Origin: Luteibacter sp. UNC138MFCol5.1
GTDB taxonomy: Bacteria > Pseudomonadota > Gammaproteobacteria > Xanthomonadales > Rhodanobacteraceae
Reading direction: 5' to 3'
DNA length: 64,000 nt
NCBI RefSeq assembly: GCF_900110505.1
Contig: NZ_FODZ01000003.1
Span: 167,062-231,061, forward strand
Under the pieces are notes generated by a model. It was not told where the DNA came from, searched no databases, and saw only the letters and a program-made list of their open reading frames with translations. This document shows, piece by piece, positions 8,806 to 17,962 of the stretch. Made by a program: the position numbers and the translations under genes. How positions within the stretch are numbered: the first letter of the stretch is position 1; each line of letters begins with the position of its first letter.

Positions 8806-8877
8806 GTCAGACCCCTCGCGGTGCCATAAGGCGCTTAGTGTATCATCACAGGCTTCACGATCCGGACGTTACTACGC

Positions 8878-9339
8878 ATGCATAAGCTCATCCGCACGCT
8901 GGGTTTGGCCATGATGGCGACCGCCATCGCGGGCTGTGGCCTCGTCTATACCCCCGACGTGCAGCAGGGCAACCTGCTCGACAAGAAGAACGTCGACCAG
9001 CTGCAGCCCGGCATGACCAAGCGCCAGGTGCTCGTGCTGCTGGGTACCCCGTCCGTCATCTCGCCCTTCGACCAGGATCGCTGGGACTACGTGTCCACCT
9101 TCTCCCATCGCGGCAAGAAGATGACCACCCGCACGCTGACCCTGACCTTCAACAACGACACCCTGGTCCGCACCGAAGGCGATTTCTTCGCCGAGGACGC
9201 CAAGGAGCTGCTGAAGGATTCGGAGAAGTACAAGGCCAATCCGACGGGCGGCGCCGAAGGCGACAAGAACACCAGCCCGAAGAAGGACGCCGACGACGGC
9301 GGCATCTTCGGTGGCGGCTCGTCCGACGACAAGAAGTAA
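8878..9339 (+). CDS. bamE: Outer membrane assembly lipoprotein BamE
   Basis: Small lipoprotein of the BAM complex that inserts beta-barrel proteins into the outer membrane. The signal peptide ends in the lipobox IAGC, with Cys20 as the lipid-bearing residue. The BamE/SmpA/OmlA fold follows: QGNLLDKKNVDQLQPGMTK, then VLLGTPSV and DRWDYVSTF. The last 40 residues are a charged, glycine-rich tail longer than in E. coli BamE. Divergent from fur. Confidence 0.95.
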   Translation: MHKLIRTLGLAMMATAIAGCGLVYTPDVQQGNLLDKKNVDQLQPGMTKRQVLVLLGTPSVISPFDQDRWDYVSTFSHRGKKMTTRTLTLTFNNDTLVRTEGDFFAEDAKELLKDSEKYKANPTGGAEGDKNTSPKKDADDGGIFGGGSSDDKK

Positions 9340-9349
9340 GAACGGGCAA

Positions 9350-9628
9350 TCAGGCACCGCGCGCCGCGCGGCGCCGCCTGGCCTCCATGGGATCGAGGAT
9401 CAACGGGCGGTAGAGCTCCAGACGATCGCCCTCCTCCATCACCCGGTCGGCCGCCACCTTCTTCGCGAAGACGCCCAGCCGCGCCGGATCAGGGGACACG
9501 CCCGCCGGCAGCGCGGGCAACGCCAGCTCCACGGCCTGCCAGGCCGTCGTGCCCGCGGGCACCGTCAACGGCAGCACCACCTGCCCTTCCGGCCCGGCGT
9601 AAGCCACCTCGATCGCGACATCAGCCAT
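9350..9628 (-). CDS. rnfH: RnfH family ubiquitin-like protein
   Basis: A 92-residue beta-grasp protein of the RnfH (YfjF/PF03658) family, named for association with rnf operons; its exact role is unsettled. The family features VEVAYAGPEGQ at the start, VELALPALPAG and the ending DRLELYRPLILDPMEARRRR are clear. It overlaps the ratA stop by 8 bases, the usual ratA-rnfH pair, which sits next to bamE and smpB in many gammaproteobacteria. Confidence 0.93.
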   Translation of the reverse strand: MADVAIEVAYAGPEGQVVLPLTVPAGTTAWQAVELALPALPAGVSPDPARLGVFAKKVAADRVMEEGDRLELYRPLILDPMEARRRRAARGA

Positions 9629-10049
9629 ACTGGCGGCGCGCCTCGTCGCAGAAGTCGTCGACCATGCGGTTGGCCAGCTGCTGGAAGCCCATCTTCAGCA
9701 CGCTGCCGCCCAGGCCCGCGTAGTCGAAATCCAGCGCGAGGGCGATCTTGCAGCCGATGTCGCCGAGGGCCTGGAAGGTGAAGACGCCATCGAGCGAGCG
9801 GAACGGCCCCTCCACGAACTTCATCGTGAGCCGTTCCGGCCGCTGCATCGTGTTGCGGGTGGTGAAATGCTGCTTCATGCCCGCGAATTTCAGATCCAGC
9901 CGCGCGACCAGTTCGTCGTCGGTCCGCTCCACCACCGTGGCGGCGTCACACCAGCCGAACCGCTTTGGGTATGCTTCCACATCGTTGACCAGGTCGAACA
10001 TCTGCGCGGGCGTGAACGGCACGATCGCACTGCGGCGGATTTCAATCAC
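9621..10049 (-). CDS. ratA: RatA/coenzyme Q-binding START-domain protein
   Basis: START-like (polyketide cyclase/Coq10) protein; E. coli RatA was reported as a ribosome association toxin, while the fold suggests lipid or quinone binding. Conserved features are [20 protein letters not shown] near the start, [26 protein letters not shown] and LDFDY. The GTG at 10049 is chosen because it gives the family's normal start and has GAGGT about 7 bases upstream; an ATG at 10067 would add six residues. 142 residues. Translationally overlaps rnfH. Divergent from smpB. Confidence 0.92.
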   Translation of the reverse strand: MIEIRRSAIVPFTPAQMFDLVNDVEAYPKRFGWCDAATVVERTDDELVARLDLKFAGMKQHFTTRNTMQRPERLTMKFVEGPFRSLDGVFTFQALGDIGCKIALALDFDYAGLGGSVLKMGFQQLANRMVDDFCDEARRQYG

Positions 10050-10129
10050 GTGAAGACCTCGTCTCATCTCGCCGGCGCATGGATACGCCGGGCTTGTATC
10101 AGGGACCCGATAGACCGATTTTAACGGAC

Positions 10130-10630
10130 ATGGCAAAACCGAAAGCAAAGGACACGGAAAAGGAAGGTCGCGGCACCATCGCGCTGAACAAGCGCGCGCG
10201 CCACGAATACCACATCGACCAGCGCTTCGAGGCCGGCATGGCCCTGCAGGGCTGGGAGCTGAAATCGCTGCGTGCCGGCCGGATCAACTTCGGCGAAGGC
10301 TGCTACGCGATCATCCAGCACGGCGAGGTGTTCCTCGTCGGCGCCCAGATCCCGCCGCTGATCAGCGCCTCCACCCACGTGGTGGCCAACGACCGGCGCA
10401 CGCGCAAGCTGCTGCTCCACCGCGAGGAGATCGACCGGCTGATCGGCGCCGTCGAGCGCAAGGGTTACACCCTGGTGCCGACCGCCCTCTACTGGAAGAA
10501 CAACAAGGTCAAATGCGAAATCGGCCTGGCCAAGGGCAAGCAGGATCACGACAAGCGCAACGCCGAGAAGGAGCGCGAGTGGGCCGTCGACAAGCAGCGC
10601 GTCATGCGCGCCCACAACAAGCTCGGCTGA
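10130..10630 (+). CDS. smpB: SsrA-binding protein SmpB
   Basis: Binds tmRNA and delivers it to stalled ribosomes in trans-translation. 166 residues: the OB-fold core has [20 protein letters not shown] and [12 protein letters not shown], and the tail [18 protein letters not shown] is the part that enters the mRNA channel. The ATG at 10130 matches the family start; upstream in-frame sequence does not. Its RNA partner ssrA begins 81 bases downstream. Confidence 0.98.
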   Translation: MAKPKAKDTEKEGRGTIALNKRARHEYHIDQRFEAGMALQGWELKSLRAGRINFGEGCYAIIQHGEVFLVGAQIPPLISASTHVVANDRRTRKLLLHREEIDRLIGAVERKGYTLVPTALYWKNNKVKCEIGLAKGKQDHDKRNAEKEREWAVDKQRVMRAHNKLG

Positions 10631-10654
10631 CCTGAACACCGGGCAGGCCGCCCA

Positions 10655-10683
10655 TTGTGGCGCCCTGCCCCCGACCCTATACT
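10655..10683 (+). promoter_or_regulatory. Sigma-70 promoter of ssrA
   Basis: TTGTGG (10655-10660), a 17-base spacer and TATACT (10678-10683) form a good promoter. Transcription would start near 10690, leaving a short 5' leader to be trimmed from pre-tmRNA. Confidence 0.7.
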
Positions 10684-10711
10684 GGGAAGGTAGTCACACA
10701 ACGTTTTCCCC

Positions 10712-11065
<354 letters not shown>

Positions 11066-11070
11066 ATATG

Positions 11071-11108
11071 GCCATCTAAGTCACTGAAAAGGCTTAGGTG
11101 GCTTTTTT
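11071..11108 (+). terminator. Phage-supplied terminator for ssrA
   Basis: Ten paired bases (11071-11080 with 11093-11102, one G-T pair) enclose a 12-base loop and are followed by TTTTTT. It starts 5 bases after attL, so the prophage restores termination of ssrA. Confidence 0.85.
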
Positions 11109-11180
11109 GTATGTTGGTCTGGATTGGTCTGTTTTGGGCTGGGTTTGGTCAACATTTGGTCACGCGGAAATATCCCTTTT

Positions 11181-11504
11181 TCAGGAGCGGTCTTCCGCTC
11201 CCTTCGGCTTCCGCGGCGGCAGCCCCTGAGGCGTCACACGGCGCGTCCGGTCCATCGCCTTAGGCTCGATCCGCCGGCAGGCGGCCCACCGCTCCACCAT
11301 GCGTTTTGCTTGCCGCTCCGAGCCCACCCGCGCCTCGATCGACGCGTCCCGATCCCCGTCCGGGAAAAGGCTCACGCGCCACTGCGTCCCATGCGCCAGC
11401 TCGCGGATCATCACGAACGGCACGCCGTTCTCCGCCGCGCCGTAGATCTGCGGCAGCGGCGCACTTAGGGCGTCGGACGGCTTGTACCAGGTGACGGAGG
11501 ACAT
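11181..11504 (-). CDS. Hypothetical prophage protein
   Basis: 107 residues, soluble, no recognised family. The sequence has ordinary coding character (SSVTWYKPSDALSAPLPQIY, ENGVPFVMIRELAHGTQWRV) and a basic C-terminus. It is the first gene inside attL and is separate from the late operon, so it is probably a cargo gene. Confidence 0.6.
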   Translation of the reverse strand: MSSVTWYKPSDALSAPLPQIYGAAENGVPFVMIRELAHGTQWRVSLFPDGDRDASIEARVGSERQAKRMVERWAACRRIEPKAMDRTRRVTPQGLPPRKPKGAEDRS

Positions 11505-11605
11505 GGCGCGGGACGATACGCCGGCCGAATCTCAGAAATGTGGACGGCGCGCACCGGCTACGCGAGGACTCGGCCGTAAGGCCTGACGGCGGCTACACTT
11601 CGCGA

Positions 11606-11887
11606 ATGACGCTGCGGGAAGAACACGCCCTCACCATCGCCGAGATCGTTCGCGACGCAGTCGCCGCGGGCGACGCCGCTCTCGCGCGCGACTTCGAAGA
11701 GGCTCGATTCCGCACCCAGCTGGCTGCAGCGAAGGCTGACCGTGCCGGATTGGCTGGCGTAGCCTTCGCCGCTGCGCTTCTCCTTGAGGCCTTGGGTGAT
11801 CCAGGCAGCATTCCAGAACCAGGGTACGGGGAGGCCATGAACCGCCTCGCGATCGCTCTCGACGCGGTCGGCTTCGATCCGCTCTGA
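11606..11887 (+). CDS. Hypothetical small protein
   Basis: 93 residues from the ATG at 11606: a helical, alanine-rich protein with charged segments (TIAEIVRDAVAAGDAALARD). No recognised domain. It stands alone on the plus strand in the cargo region between attL and the tail genes and is convergent with the gene at 11894. Confidence 0.5.
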   Translation: MTLREEHALTIAEIVRDAVAAGDAALARDFEEARFRTQLAAAKADRAGLAGVAFAAALLLEALGDPGSIPEPGYGEAMNRLAIALDAVGFDPL

Positions 11888-11893
11888 CGACCG

Positions 11894-12106
11894 TCAGGAG
11901 CGCAGGACGCTCCAGGAGCCGTCCGCCTGCTCCGACTTCACGATCACTTCCTCGCCCGCGCTCTCGAAGAACTGCGCGAGAACCACGGCCGCGGTGATCG
12001 CGTCGTCCTCGGACGCGTAGAAGTGCTCGGCGCGCTTGTTCATCGTCACCCGCCATAACCCTCGATCCGTCGTGGGACGAGCCACGTAGATGACTACGTC
12101 CGTCAT
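11894..12106 (-). CDS. Small hypothetical protein (DUF2188-like character)
   Basis: 70 residues: a beta-rich start (VVIYVARPTTDRGLWRVTM) and an alpha segment with EDDAITAAVVLAQFFESAGE, ending in a beta strand of the VIVKSEQADGSW type. This pattern is like small DUF2188-type proteins, but the assignment is weak. Its start overlaps the stop of the DUF3606-like gene upstream by 4 bases, so the two are co-transcribed. Confidence 0.65.
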   Translation of the reverse strand: MTDVVIYVARPTTDRGLWRVTMNKRAEHFYASEDDAITAAVVLAQFFESAGEEVIVKSEQADGSWSVLRS

Positions 12107-12282
12107 GCCTTGCCGAGCGCCTTCCGCACGTCCGCAGCCATGACTCCGACCCGCTTCACGACCGCGCGAAGCTCCTCTCCCGATACGTCGAGCACGCGGG
12201 TCCAGTACTGGACCTCGTAGTCCTCGTTCACGTTGATGCGCTGCGCGTCGGCGGGCCCGCGGTTACTCTTGTCGTCGCTCAT
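12103..12282 (-). CDS. DUF3606 family small protein
   Basis: 59 residues: SDDKSNRGPADAQRINVNED, then YEVQYWTRVLDVSGEELRA and VVKRVGVMAADVRKAL. The R-I-N-V-N-E-D-Y-E-V-Q-Y-W core is the DUF3606 signature; function unknown. It ends in an ATGA overlap with the next gene. Such proteins are common on proteobacterial chromosomes and mobile elements. Confidence 0.85.
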   Translation of the reverse strand: MSDDKSNRGPADAQRINVNEDYEVQYWTRVLDVSGEELRAVVKRVGVMAADVRKALGKA

Positions 12283-12346
12283 GATGACCTCTCCCGTAGT
12301 GGTCCTGAGCGTCCCGATCCAGCCGTCGACTCTTCGCGAAAGTTTT

Positions 12347-13036
12347 CTAAAGGTTGACTGGCCTTACCAACTCCGGACCTTTGTTCTTCGGGGAGCCCAC
12401 GGCCTTCGGCACGGGGTAGTAGACGAGGTCGGCCTCAGGGGCCGCAGCCAGCGTTGCGCTGGCATCCTCAGGCGAGCCGTCCATCCACACCTCCCAGAGG
12501 TCGGGCGGGAGGATCACGGGCTGCCGGTCGTGGATGTCGCCGGAGACCTTTCCAGGCTCGCCGGTGATGATGGTGAAGGTGTGGGACCAGTCCTCGGCGT
12601 CCGAGGCGCGCCAGCCCTCCCACAGCCCGGCGAACATCAGCAGGTGGCCGGCGGGGTCGTGGATGAAGTACGGCTGCTTGTTCGGCGACTCCCCTTTCCA
12701 CTCGAAGTAGCCGCTCGCCGGCACCAGGCACCGGCGCTTCTTGAACGCGTTCCGGAACGAGGGCTTTGTGGCCACCGTCTCGGCGCGCGCGTTGATCGTC
12801 TTCGCGCCGAGCTTCAGGTCCTTCGCCCAGGACGGGACGAGGCCCCAGCGGAACGCCTTCGCCTCGTAGCCGTGCCGGCCGTGCGCGACCACCAGCGCCT
12901 TCTGGGTCGGCGCGATGTTGAACTGGTCCTCGCGTAGGTGGATCTCGCTCATGATGTCCAGTTCGAGCTGGTCCAGCACCTCGCGAGCCTCACGGCTCAG
13001 GCTGACGGGTCCGAAGGTGGCGTAGCGGCCGCACAT
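12347..13036 (-). CDS. SRAP-domain abasic-site protein (YedK/HMCES family)
   Basis: Forms a covalent thiazolidine crosslink with abasic sites in single-stranded DNA, protecting them from cleavage. The start MCGRYA places catalytic Cys2 at the mature N-terminus, which fixes the start codon at 13036. Also visible are FNIAPTQ (active-site Asn), NARAET (Glu) and GDIHDRQPVILPPD (His). 229 residues, normal for the family. It sits between cargo genes at the tail end of the prophage, and phages often carry it near recombination or cargo genes. Confidence 0.95.
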   Translation of the reverse strand: MCGRYATFGPVSLSREAREVLDQLELDIMSEIHLREDQFNIAPTQKALVVAHGRHGYEAKAFRWGLVPSWAKDLKLGAKTINARAETVATKPSFRNAFKKRRCLVPASGYFEWKGESPNKQPYFIHDPAGHLLMFAGLWEGWRASDAEDWSHTFTIITGEPGKVSGDIHDRQPVILPPDLWEVWMDGSPEDASATLAAAPEADLVYYPVPKAVGSPKNKGPELVRPVNL

Positions 13037-13070
13037 GGGCGCAGCATACCGCCGCGCCGTGACGGCGGCG

Positions 13071-14246
13071 TCAGGCCGTCTGCTCGACCGGCGCCTCACG
13101 CCTTGCCGCGGAACTGTTCGCCCCGATGAGCTTCGACAGCCGAATCCCAAGCCGGTCCACGTAGCGATCAAAGGCCATCGCCACCAGAAGCACGACCGGG
13201 ATCGTGATGGCCATAGCGATGGCCGCTACGGCGACTCGCGGAAGTCCGGCATGCCACAGCCCTACGATCAACGCCGAATACACGGTCAGAAGAATCGGTA
13301 GGTGCACGAGGTACACCGAATAGGAGATCCGCCCAAGGAACTGGGCGCCACGACTTAGAAACACGGCGTCGAAAAAGCCACATCGCACCACATACAGCAG
13401 CAGCGCGCCGGCGGCCACATGGAACACCGACTCACGCGGCACGACGTCCAACGGGATGATCAACGTCCAGTCGTACAGCGGCGACAGATCGAACGAGCCG
13501 CCGATGACCACTCCCAACAGGCATAGCGCGATCACCCAAGGCGAGCGTGTCGTTTGCGCCACGCCGACGTGACTGCCGATCAGGAACGCCATGTAGTAGG
13601 GCCAGTCGGCTGGGAAAACTTGAAAAAGAAGCGCTGACACCACCGCGAACCAGATCCATCCGCCGATACCCGAAAGTCGGAGCGCCACATAGGCAAAGAC
13701 AATCATGGAGCCGATGAGCTCGATCTTCATAGTCCAGAGCGACATGTTGTACAACGACGTTCCGGTGAGGATCGCACCGTAGGCGCCGTCAGCTATCGCT
13801 GATGGAAAGTGCGGATCGAAGTGCCAGAAGAAACCCAACCACGACGACCGCGTCAGCTCGGAAGCGACATGCCCCCACGATGCATGAATCGACATGCATG
13901 CATAGGCAAATAGTACGCTTCCCAATATCGGCACACCGAGACGGACATAGCGGCGCGCCGCTCGCAGCTTGAGAATATTGAGGTCGCCAGTTACCAGGAA
14001 CTTCTTCGTCAGAACGTAGCCGCTGAGCACGAAGAACACACAAACCGCGAAGTGCCCGTTAAGGAAAATCGGAACGATCGGCATCGCAAGAATATGCTCG
14101 GCGCGACCGTTCGGCGCGCCCGGCAAAGCCGTTCCCGGATACATGGCGGCGAACCCCAAGGGGAAGATCGCGATGAGCATGTGGCACAGCAGCACGTTAA
14201 GTGCGGCTATGCCACGAAGGCCATCGGCTGCTTTGTCCTTCTGCAT
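13071..14246 (-). CDS. Acyltransferase-3 family membrane protein (probable O-antigen acetylase)
   Basis: 391 residues from the ATG at 14246, with about ten hydrophobic helices. The N-terminal DGLRGIAALNVLLCHM matches the R-G-x-A-x-x-x-V-x-x-H motif of OafA-type acyltransferases, and the FVLSGYVL segment is also typical. This family adds acetyl or succinyl groups to surface sugars in the inner membrane. It lies just after the tail fibre cluster and is less GC-rich than its neighbours. By analogy with Shigella and Salmonella phages it probably changes the lysogen's surface polysaccharide and blocks infection by related phages. Confidence 0.9.
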   Translation of the reverse strand: MQKDKAADGLRGIAALNVLLCHMLIAIFPLGFAAMYPGTALPGAPNGRAEHILAMPIVPIFLNGHFAVCVFFVLSGYVLTKKFLVTGDLNILKLRAARRYVRLGVPILGSVLFAYACMSIHASWGHVASELTRSSWLGFFWHFDPHFPSAIADGAYGAILTGTSLYNMSLWTMKIELIGSMIVFAYVALRLSGIGGWIWFAVVSALLFQVFPADWPYYMAFLIGSHVGVAQTTRSPWVIALCLLGVVIGGSFDLSPLYDWTLIIPLDVVPRESVFHVAAGALLLYVVRCGFFDAVFLSRGAQFLGRISYSVYLVHLPILLTVYSALIVGLWHAGLPRVAVAAIAMAITIPVVLLVAMAFDRYVDRLGIRLSKLIGANSSAARREAPVEQTA

Positions 14247-14345
14247 TTCTGGCTCCCGAGCTTCGGCAGAGTATACCGAGAGCCGAACGCCTGGCACCTC
14301 AGAGAGCCACATCCTGCCGGATCTGTTCGACTTCGGGATCACCCC

Positions 14346-14798
14346 TCACGCTGATTGTTCGGGGAGCGTGTTCATCGCATACGACGGGTCCGGAAACGCC
14401 GGCCATTCCGGGTCTGCAGCATCAAGGGGCACACGACTAACGGCGACTCGAAACTGCCTCCAGCGGGTCAAAAGCGCGCTTTCGGCTTCGGTTGCCTCGC
14501 CCAATTCCACGGCATCCTGAAGAGGTGCCATCGCCAGGGCCGCTCGCGCGAGAAGTTCGTTCCGGCGAGCAATGTTTGCCGCTCGAATCTCCTCGTGAGT
14601 GGGCTGATATGGAACCGGCGGCGAGAGTATCCACTCGCCGCTATCATTCGTTGCAGACCAGCCCTCAACGGGCTCCGGCTCCATAGACGTCACGTCCACC
14701 CACGTGATCGAAGGGTGGAACATTTCGGAGATGTCCCCGTCGGTAGTGATGATCTCGACGACCTGCTCGCTGTCGATTCGCGCATACGTCTTCATCAA
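14346..14798 (-). CDS. Tail fibre assembly protein
   Basis: 150 residues. Chaperone needed to fold or attach the tail fibre. The C-terminal half has the family pattern ALLTRWRQFRVAVSRVPLDA followed by WPAFP. It overlaps the tail fibre gene by 4 bases, the usual place for such chaperones. Confidence 0.85.
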   Translation of the reverse strand: MMKTYARIDSEQVVEIITTDGDISEMFHPSITWVDVTSMEPEPVEGWSATNDSGEWILSPPVPYQPTHEEIRAANIARRNELLARAALAMAPLQDAVELGEATEAESALLTRWRQFRVAVSRVPLDAADPEWPAFPDPSYAMNTLPEQSA

Positions 14799-15814
14799 GC
14801 AAACTCCTCCACAATGACGATTCCCGATGCGCCATTACCACCCGCTTGCGCTGCGGCACTGTTCGACGCGACTGCACCGCCGCCGCCGCCGCCGGCGGAC
14901 GCTCCGGCGATGCCAGCGAAGCTCGTTCCACTTGCCACCGCACCTTTACCCTGAGTGTTTCCGCAGAAGATCGACGATCCACCGTACCCAGCAATGACGG
15001 CAATCGATGTAACGGAGAACGCGAACCCGCCTGTTCCGCCCTCGCCGTTCACAACATTGCCGCCGACGCCGACGCCGCCGCGCAGGCCGCCGACGATGCC
15101 AGAGGCTGCCGCAGCGGATGCCAGACCGCCCGGACCACCAGTTGCAGATAGCGCGGCACCGAACGACGAGGTCCCACCGGCCGATCCACTGTTGGTGCCA
15201 GCGGCCCCTCCCGATCCGCCGGCTCCGACGACTACCGTTGCACCTGCGAATCCAGCGGACAGAAGGCTTTGTGCGAAGCCGCCTCCCGATCCACCAGACG
15301 CGGACGCCACCTGCCCGGATCCAGTGGCGCTTACGCCCCCACCACCACCGCCGCCGCCTACGACAGTAACCCGCACCCGCTTGGTGCTGGCCCCAGGGTT
15401 GAAGGTGAACGTACCAGCGGCTGCGAACGTTTGGATACTCAGCAGACGTCCCGTCGTGCTGGCGTCGAATTCGTCGCGAGTGACCGACCAGCGACCCCAG
15501 TCGTTTGCGTTCGCATTCGGTGCCTTATTCGTGTTCGCTCGCTTCGAGAGGTACGCGCCCCCTGCATATTGAACGTAAGCACCCTGCGGGTAATCCTCGG
15601 TATCCGACCACTCCGGAAGTCCGCGCTGCATGAAGTATCGAATCGCTCGGTCGGCACGGCGATGCAGGCCGTTGACCCACTCGACCGGCGGAATGCCGCC
15701 AGTCTGGTCGAACGCAATTCCCCATCCACGCAAGATGTCGGGAAAGTCCAGAACTTCACCCGCATGGGCGCCTTCCGCCGTGACCTTCTCGTCGGGGCGG
15801 TCGTAAATCGTCAT
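14795..15814 (-). CDS. Tail fibre / receptor-binding protein with polyglycine C-terminus
   Basis: 339 residues from the ATG at 15814. Residues 1 to about 135 are a virion-attachment part; a short carbohydrate-binding-like segment YPQGAYVQYAGGAYLSKRAN lies near residue 80. From about residue 150 it is glycine-rich (RVTVVGGGGGGGGVSA and many GG runs) and ends GIVIVEEFA. Glycine-rich tips of this kind are seen in phage adhesins such as S16 gp38, where polyglycine-II helices present receptor loops. It lies between the baseplate genes and its assembly chaperone. Confidence 0.85.
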   Translation of the reverse strand: MTIYDRPDEKVTAEGAHAGEVLDFPDILRGWGIAFDQTGGIPPVEWVNGLHRRADRAIRYFMQRGLPEWSDTEDYPQGAYVQYAGGAYLSKRANTNKAPNANANDWGRWSVTRDEFDASTTGRLLSIQTFAAAGTFTFNPGASTKRVRVTVVGGGGGGGGVSATGSGQVASASGGSGGGFAQSLLSAGFAGATVVVGAGGSGGAAGTNSGSAGGTSSFGAALSATGGPGGLASAAAASGIVGGLRGGVGVGGNVVNGEGGTGGFAFSVTSIAVIAGYGGSSIFCGNTQGKGAVASGTSFAGIAGASAGGGGGGAVASNSAAAQAGGNGASGIVIVEEFA

Positions 15815-16464
15815 AGGAACCTCGCGAATTTGCCGCTGTTGAAACCGCGCGCACCGGGCACGCCGTAGAACCCGAACGGGTTGGCGTCGGCGGCGAGGAC
15901 GAATCGGATCCGGACCCCTGCCGGCCTCGGCAGGATGTCCAGCGTTGTGATGGCGTGCCGCTTGAAGTCGGTGATGGCGACGTCGCGAAGCACCACGGTG
16001 AACGACATGTCGAACTGGTCGTATGCCTCGGCGCCCTGACCGAAGATGAAGGCAAGCGCGTCCTCGACGTTCGGCATTGTGCCGACGGTGTAATTCCGCG
16101 TGACACGGCACCGGATGAGGAAGCGATAGTCGTCGTCGTTCAGCACGACCGAGTCCGCGATCGGGTCACCGAGCCGATACCATCGGCCGCCACCATCGCC
16201 GCCGAGGCTGAAACCCTTCGCACCTTCCGCCCCTTCAAACCCGAACAGACCACGCGGCGTGATCATGGGCAGTATCCGCGACTGGCCGACGTGCTTGCCG
16301 ACCAAGTCGAGGTTGATACCGGCGGCGGTGTCGATGTCGAGCACACCGCGAAGGGCGGAAAGTCCCGCCCAACCGTCCCCGAACGTCGAGGCGAGGAGAT
16401 CGGCCGTAGCGGTCGCGCGCGGCTTGCCCTGGTATTGCCAGATAAGGAGGTCGCGGTAACTCAT
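15811..16464 (-). CDS. DUF2612 baseplate/tail protein
   Basis: 217 residues. Starts with YRDLLIWQYQGKPRATATAD, then a region FGDGWAGLSALRGVLDIDTA continuing to LVGKHVGQSR that is typical of DUF2612, the counterpart of tail protein I in this myovirus group. It probably links the baseplate wedge to the fibre. Overlaps both neighbours by 4 bases. Confidence 0.8.
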   Translation of the reverse strand: MSYRDLLIWQYQGKPRATATADLLASTFGDGWAGLSALRGVLDIDTAAGINLDLVGKHVGQSRILPMITPRGLFGFEGAEGAKGFSLGGDGGGRWYRLGDPIADSVVLNDDDYRFLIRCRVTRNYTVGTMPNVEDALAFIFGQGAEAYDQFDMSFTVVLRDVAITDFKRHAITTLDILPRPAGVRIRFVLAADANPFGFYGVPGARGFNSGKFARFL

Positions 16465-17606
16465 GGCGCGATCACCACCTCGATATCTTCAACGCCGAAC
16501 CGTGCCAGACCGCGGGCGTCGACATCGATGTTTGCCGTACTGAGCGCCCCTCCGACAGGACCGATCAGCAACTCCTGCACCCAGAAGCCGGGAACCGTGT
16601 TGATCGGCGTGTACAGGCGGCTCAGGAGGACGTCCTCGCCTATGACGAACGGCTCGGCCGCGATGGCCGCCTTGATGCCTTCCGCGTCGATGGCGGTGAA
16701 GTTGGCGGCACGCTTCACCGTCACTTTCGCCGCGCATGCCTTGATCGTCGGCCGATCGAATCGAATCGGCCGCGTTCCGGTGCCTACCGGAACGTTCACC
16801 ACCACCAGGCCGCGCATGTTCGTGCCCGCCGGCTTGTTCTGGCGAATCACCAGCGCAATCGCATCCTCGTCGCCGCCGTCGACCACCACATTGATGCCGT
16901 GCGCCGGTACGCCGTCTGCATCGACGACGTCGGTGTAGTTCTCAAGGCAGACCACCTCGCGAACGTCCGGGAGCTCCCCGACCCGCGCCTCGATCGCTTC
17001 AGCGCTGGCCGTGGCCGGCCGTGCGCGACTGCGGAAGAACCGTGCGCGCAGTTGCGGATCCGTCTCTTCCTCCGTGCCGATCTCCGCCGCCGTGAGGGTG
17101 GTTGCCGATTGCCAGCCGAGCACGACCGTCTGGATCGCGAGAATCGTCGCCTCGGGCACCGCAAAGGCACCCAGATCCTCGCTTCGGAAGTCGGCCCGCG
17201 CCGAGCCGTCGCTGTTCAGCACCGCGTCGGACACGGCGCGCCAACGAATTCCGTTGGCGTCAGCGACGATCGAGCCCGCCGGGATGATCGATCCCGGACG
17301 GCCACTGAGGATCACGTCGCGAAGATAGCTGTAGCTGGCCAGCCGGCGGAGAAGCCCGGCGTAGGCCGCCCGCTGCTCGAGCCAAGCTCCGGCGGCATAG
17401 TCGGGATCGAGTGCCCGGTAGACCTGCTCGCCGAGCTCCTCGATGTCCGTTCGAATCTGTACCAGAAGTCCGATCATCTGCCCGTCCGGGCTGTCCGGCG
17501 CGATGTCGATGTCGTTTCCGTAGATGCTCCGGAAGCCGTCGTCCAGCTTCGCCTTGATGGCGTCCAGCCGGTCGGCGACATAGCCGGCCGCCGTTACTTG
17601 TCCCAT
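16461..17606 (-). CDS. Baseplate J-like protein
   Basis: 381 residues from the ATG at 17606. The N-terminal IDIAPDSPDGQMIGLLVQIR and AAGAWLEQRAAYAGLLRR, and the middle EEETDPQLRARFFRS, are hallmarks of Baseplate_J (T4 gp6/P2 gpJ). It forms the baseplate wedge that opens when the sheath contracts. Preceded by the gp25-like gene and followed by DUF2612, the normal order. Confidence 0.95.
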   Translation of the reverse strand: MGQVTAAGYVADRLDAIKAKLDDGFRSIYGNDIDIAPDSPDGQMIGLLVQIRTDIEELGEQVYRALDPDYAAGAWLEQRAAYAGLLRRLASYSYLRDVILSGRPGSIIPAGSIVADANGIRWRAVSDAVLNSDGSARADFRSEDLGAFAVPEATILAIQTVVLGWQSATTLTAAEIGTEEETDPQLRARFFRSRARPATASAEAIEARVGELPDVREVVCLENYTDVVDADGVPAHGINVVVDGGDEDAIALVIRQNKPAGTNMRGLVVVNVPVGTGTRPIRFDRPTIKACAAKVTVKRAANFTAIDAEGIKAAIAAEPFVIGEDVLLSRLYTPINTVPGFWVQELLIGPVGGALSTANIDVDARGLARFGVEDIEVVIAP

Positions 17607-17608
17607 GG

Positions 17609-17962
17609 TCAGGCTCCGGTGCTGATTTGTGTTTCGATGCCGTAGATGTCGACGATCGAGGTGGTGATGGCCATGGCTCGCGTGCCGGGGTCGACTGACA
17701 TGGAGAAAGCGGTAATGCGGCGAACGCCGTCGGTCCGCAGGATTTGCGCTTTCACGGCCCGCTCCACCTTCGCGAGGTCGGCCGGTCGCTCGATGAGGTC
17801 GAACCACGGCAGGCCATGCGACAGGTCGAGGAACCAGTCGCCCTGCAGCGAGAGCAGACGGGTCTTGACCCGCTGCGCTACCGACTCCGTGCGGTCGGCA
17901 TAGCTGGCCCGGCCGGCGCCGAAGGTCCAGTCGCCATCGCTGTCGATTCGACGGACCCTCAT
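17609..17962 (-). CDS. gp25/DUF2634-like baseplate wedge protein
   Basis: 117 residues with RVKTRLLSLQGDWFLDLSHG followed by LPWFDLI, then an EIKAQILRT-like helix (VKAQILRTDGVRRI). This is the gp25/XkdS-type wedge family that nucleates the sheath. Overlaps the spike gene by 4 bases and precedes baseplate J by 2 bases. Confidence 0.85.
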   Translation of the reverse strand: MRVRRIDSDGDWTFGAGRASYADRTESVAQRVKTRLLSLQGDWFLDLSHGLPWFDLIERPADLAKVERAVKAQILRTDGVRRITAFSMSVDPGTRAMAITTSIVDIYGIETQISTGA

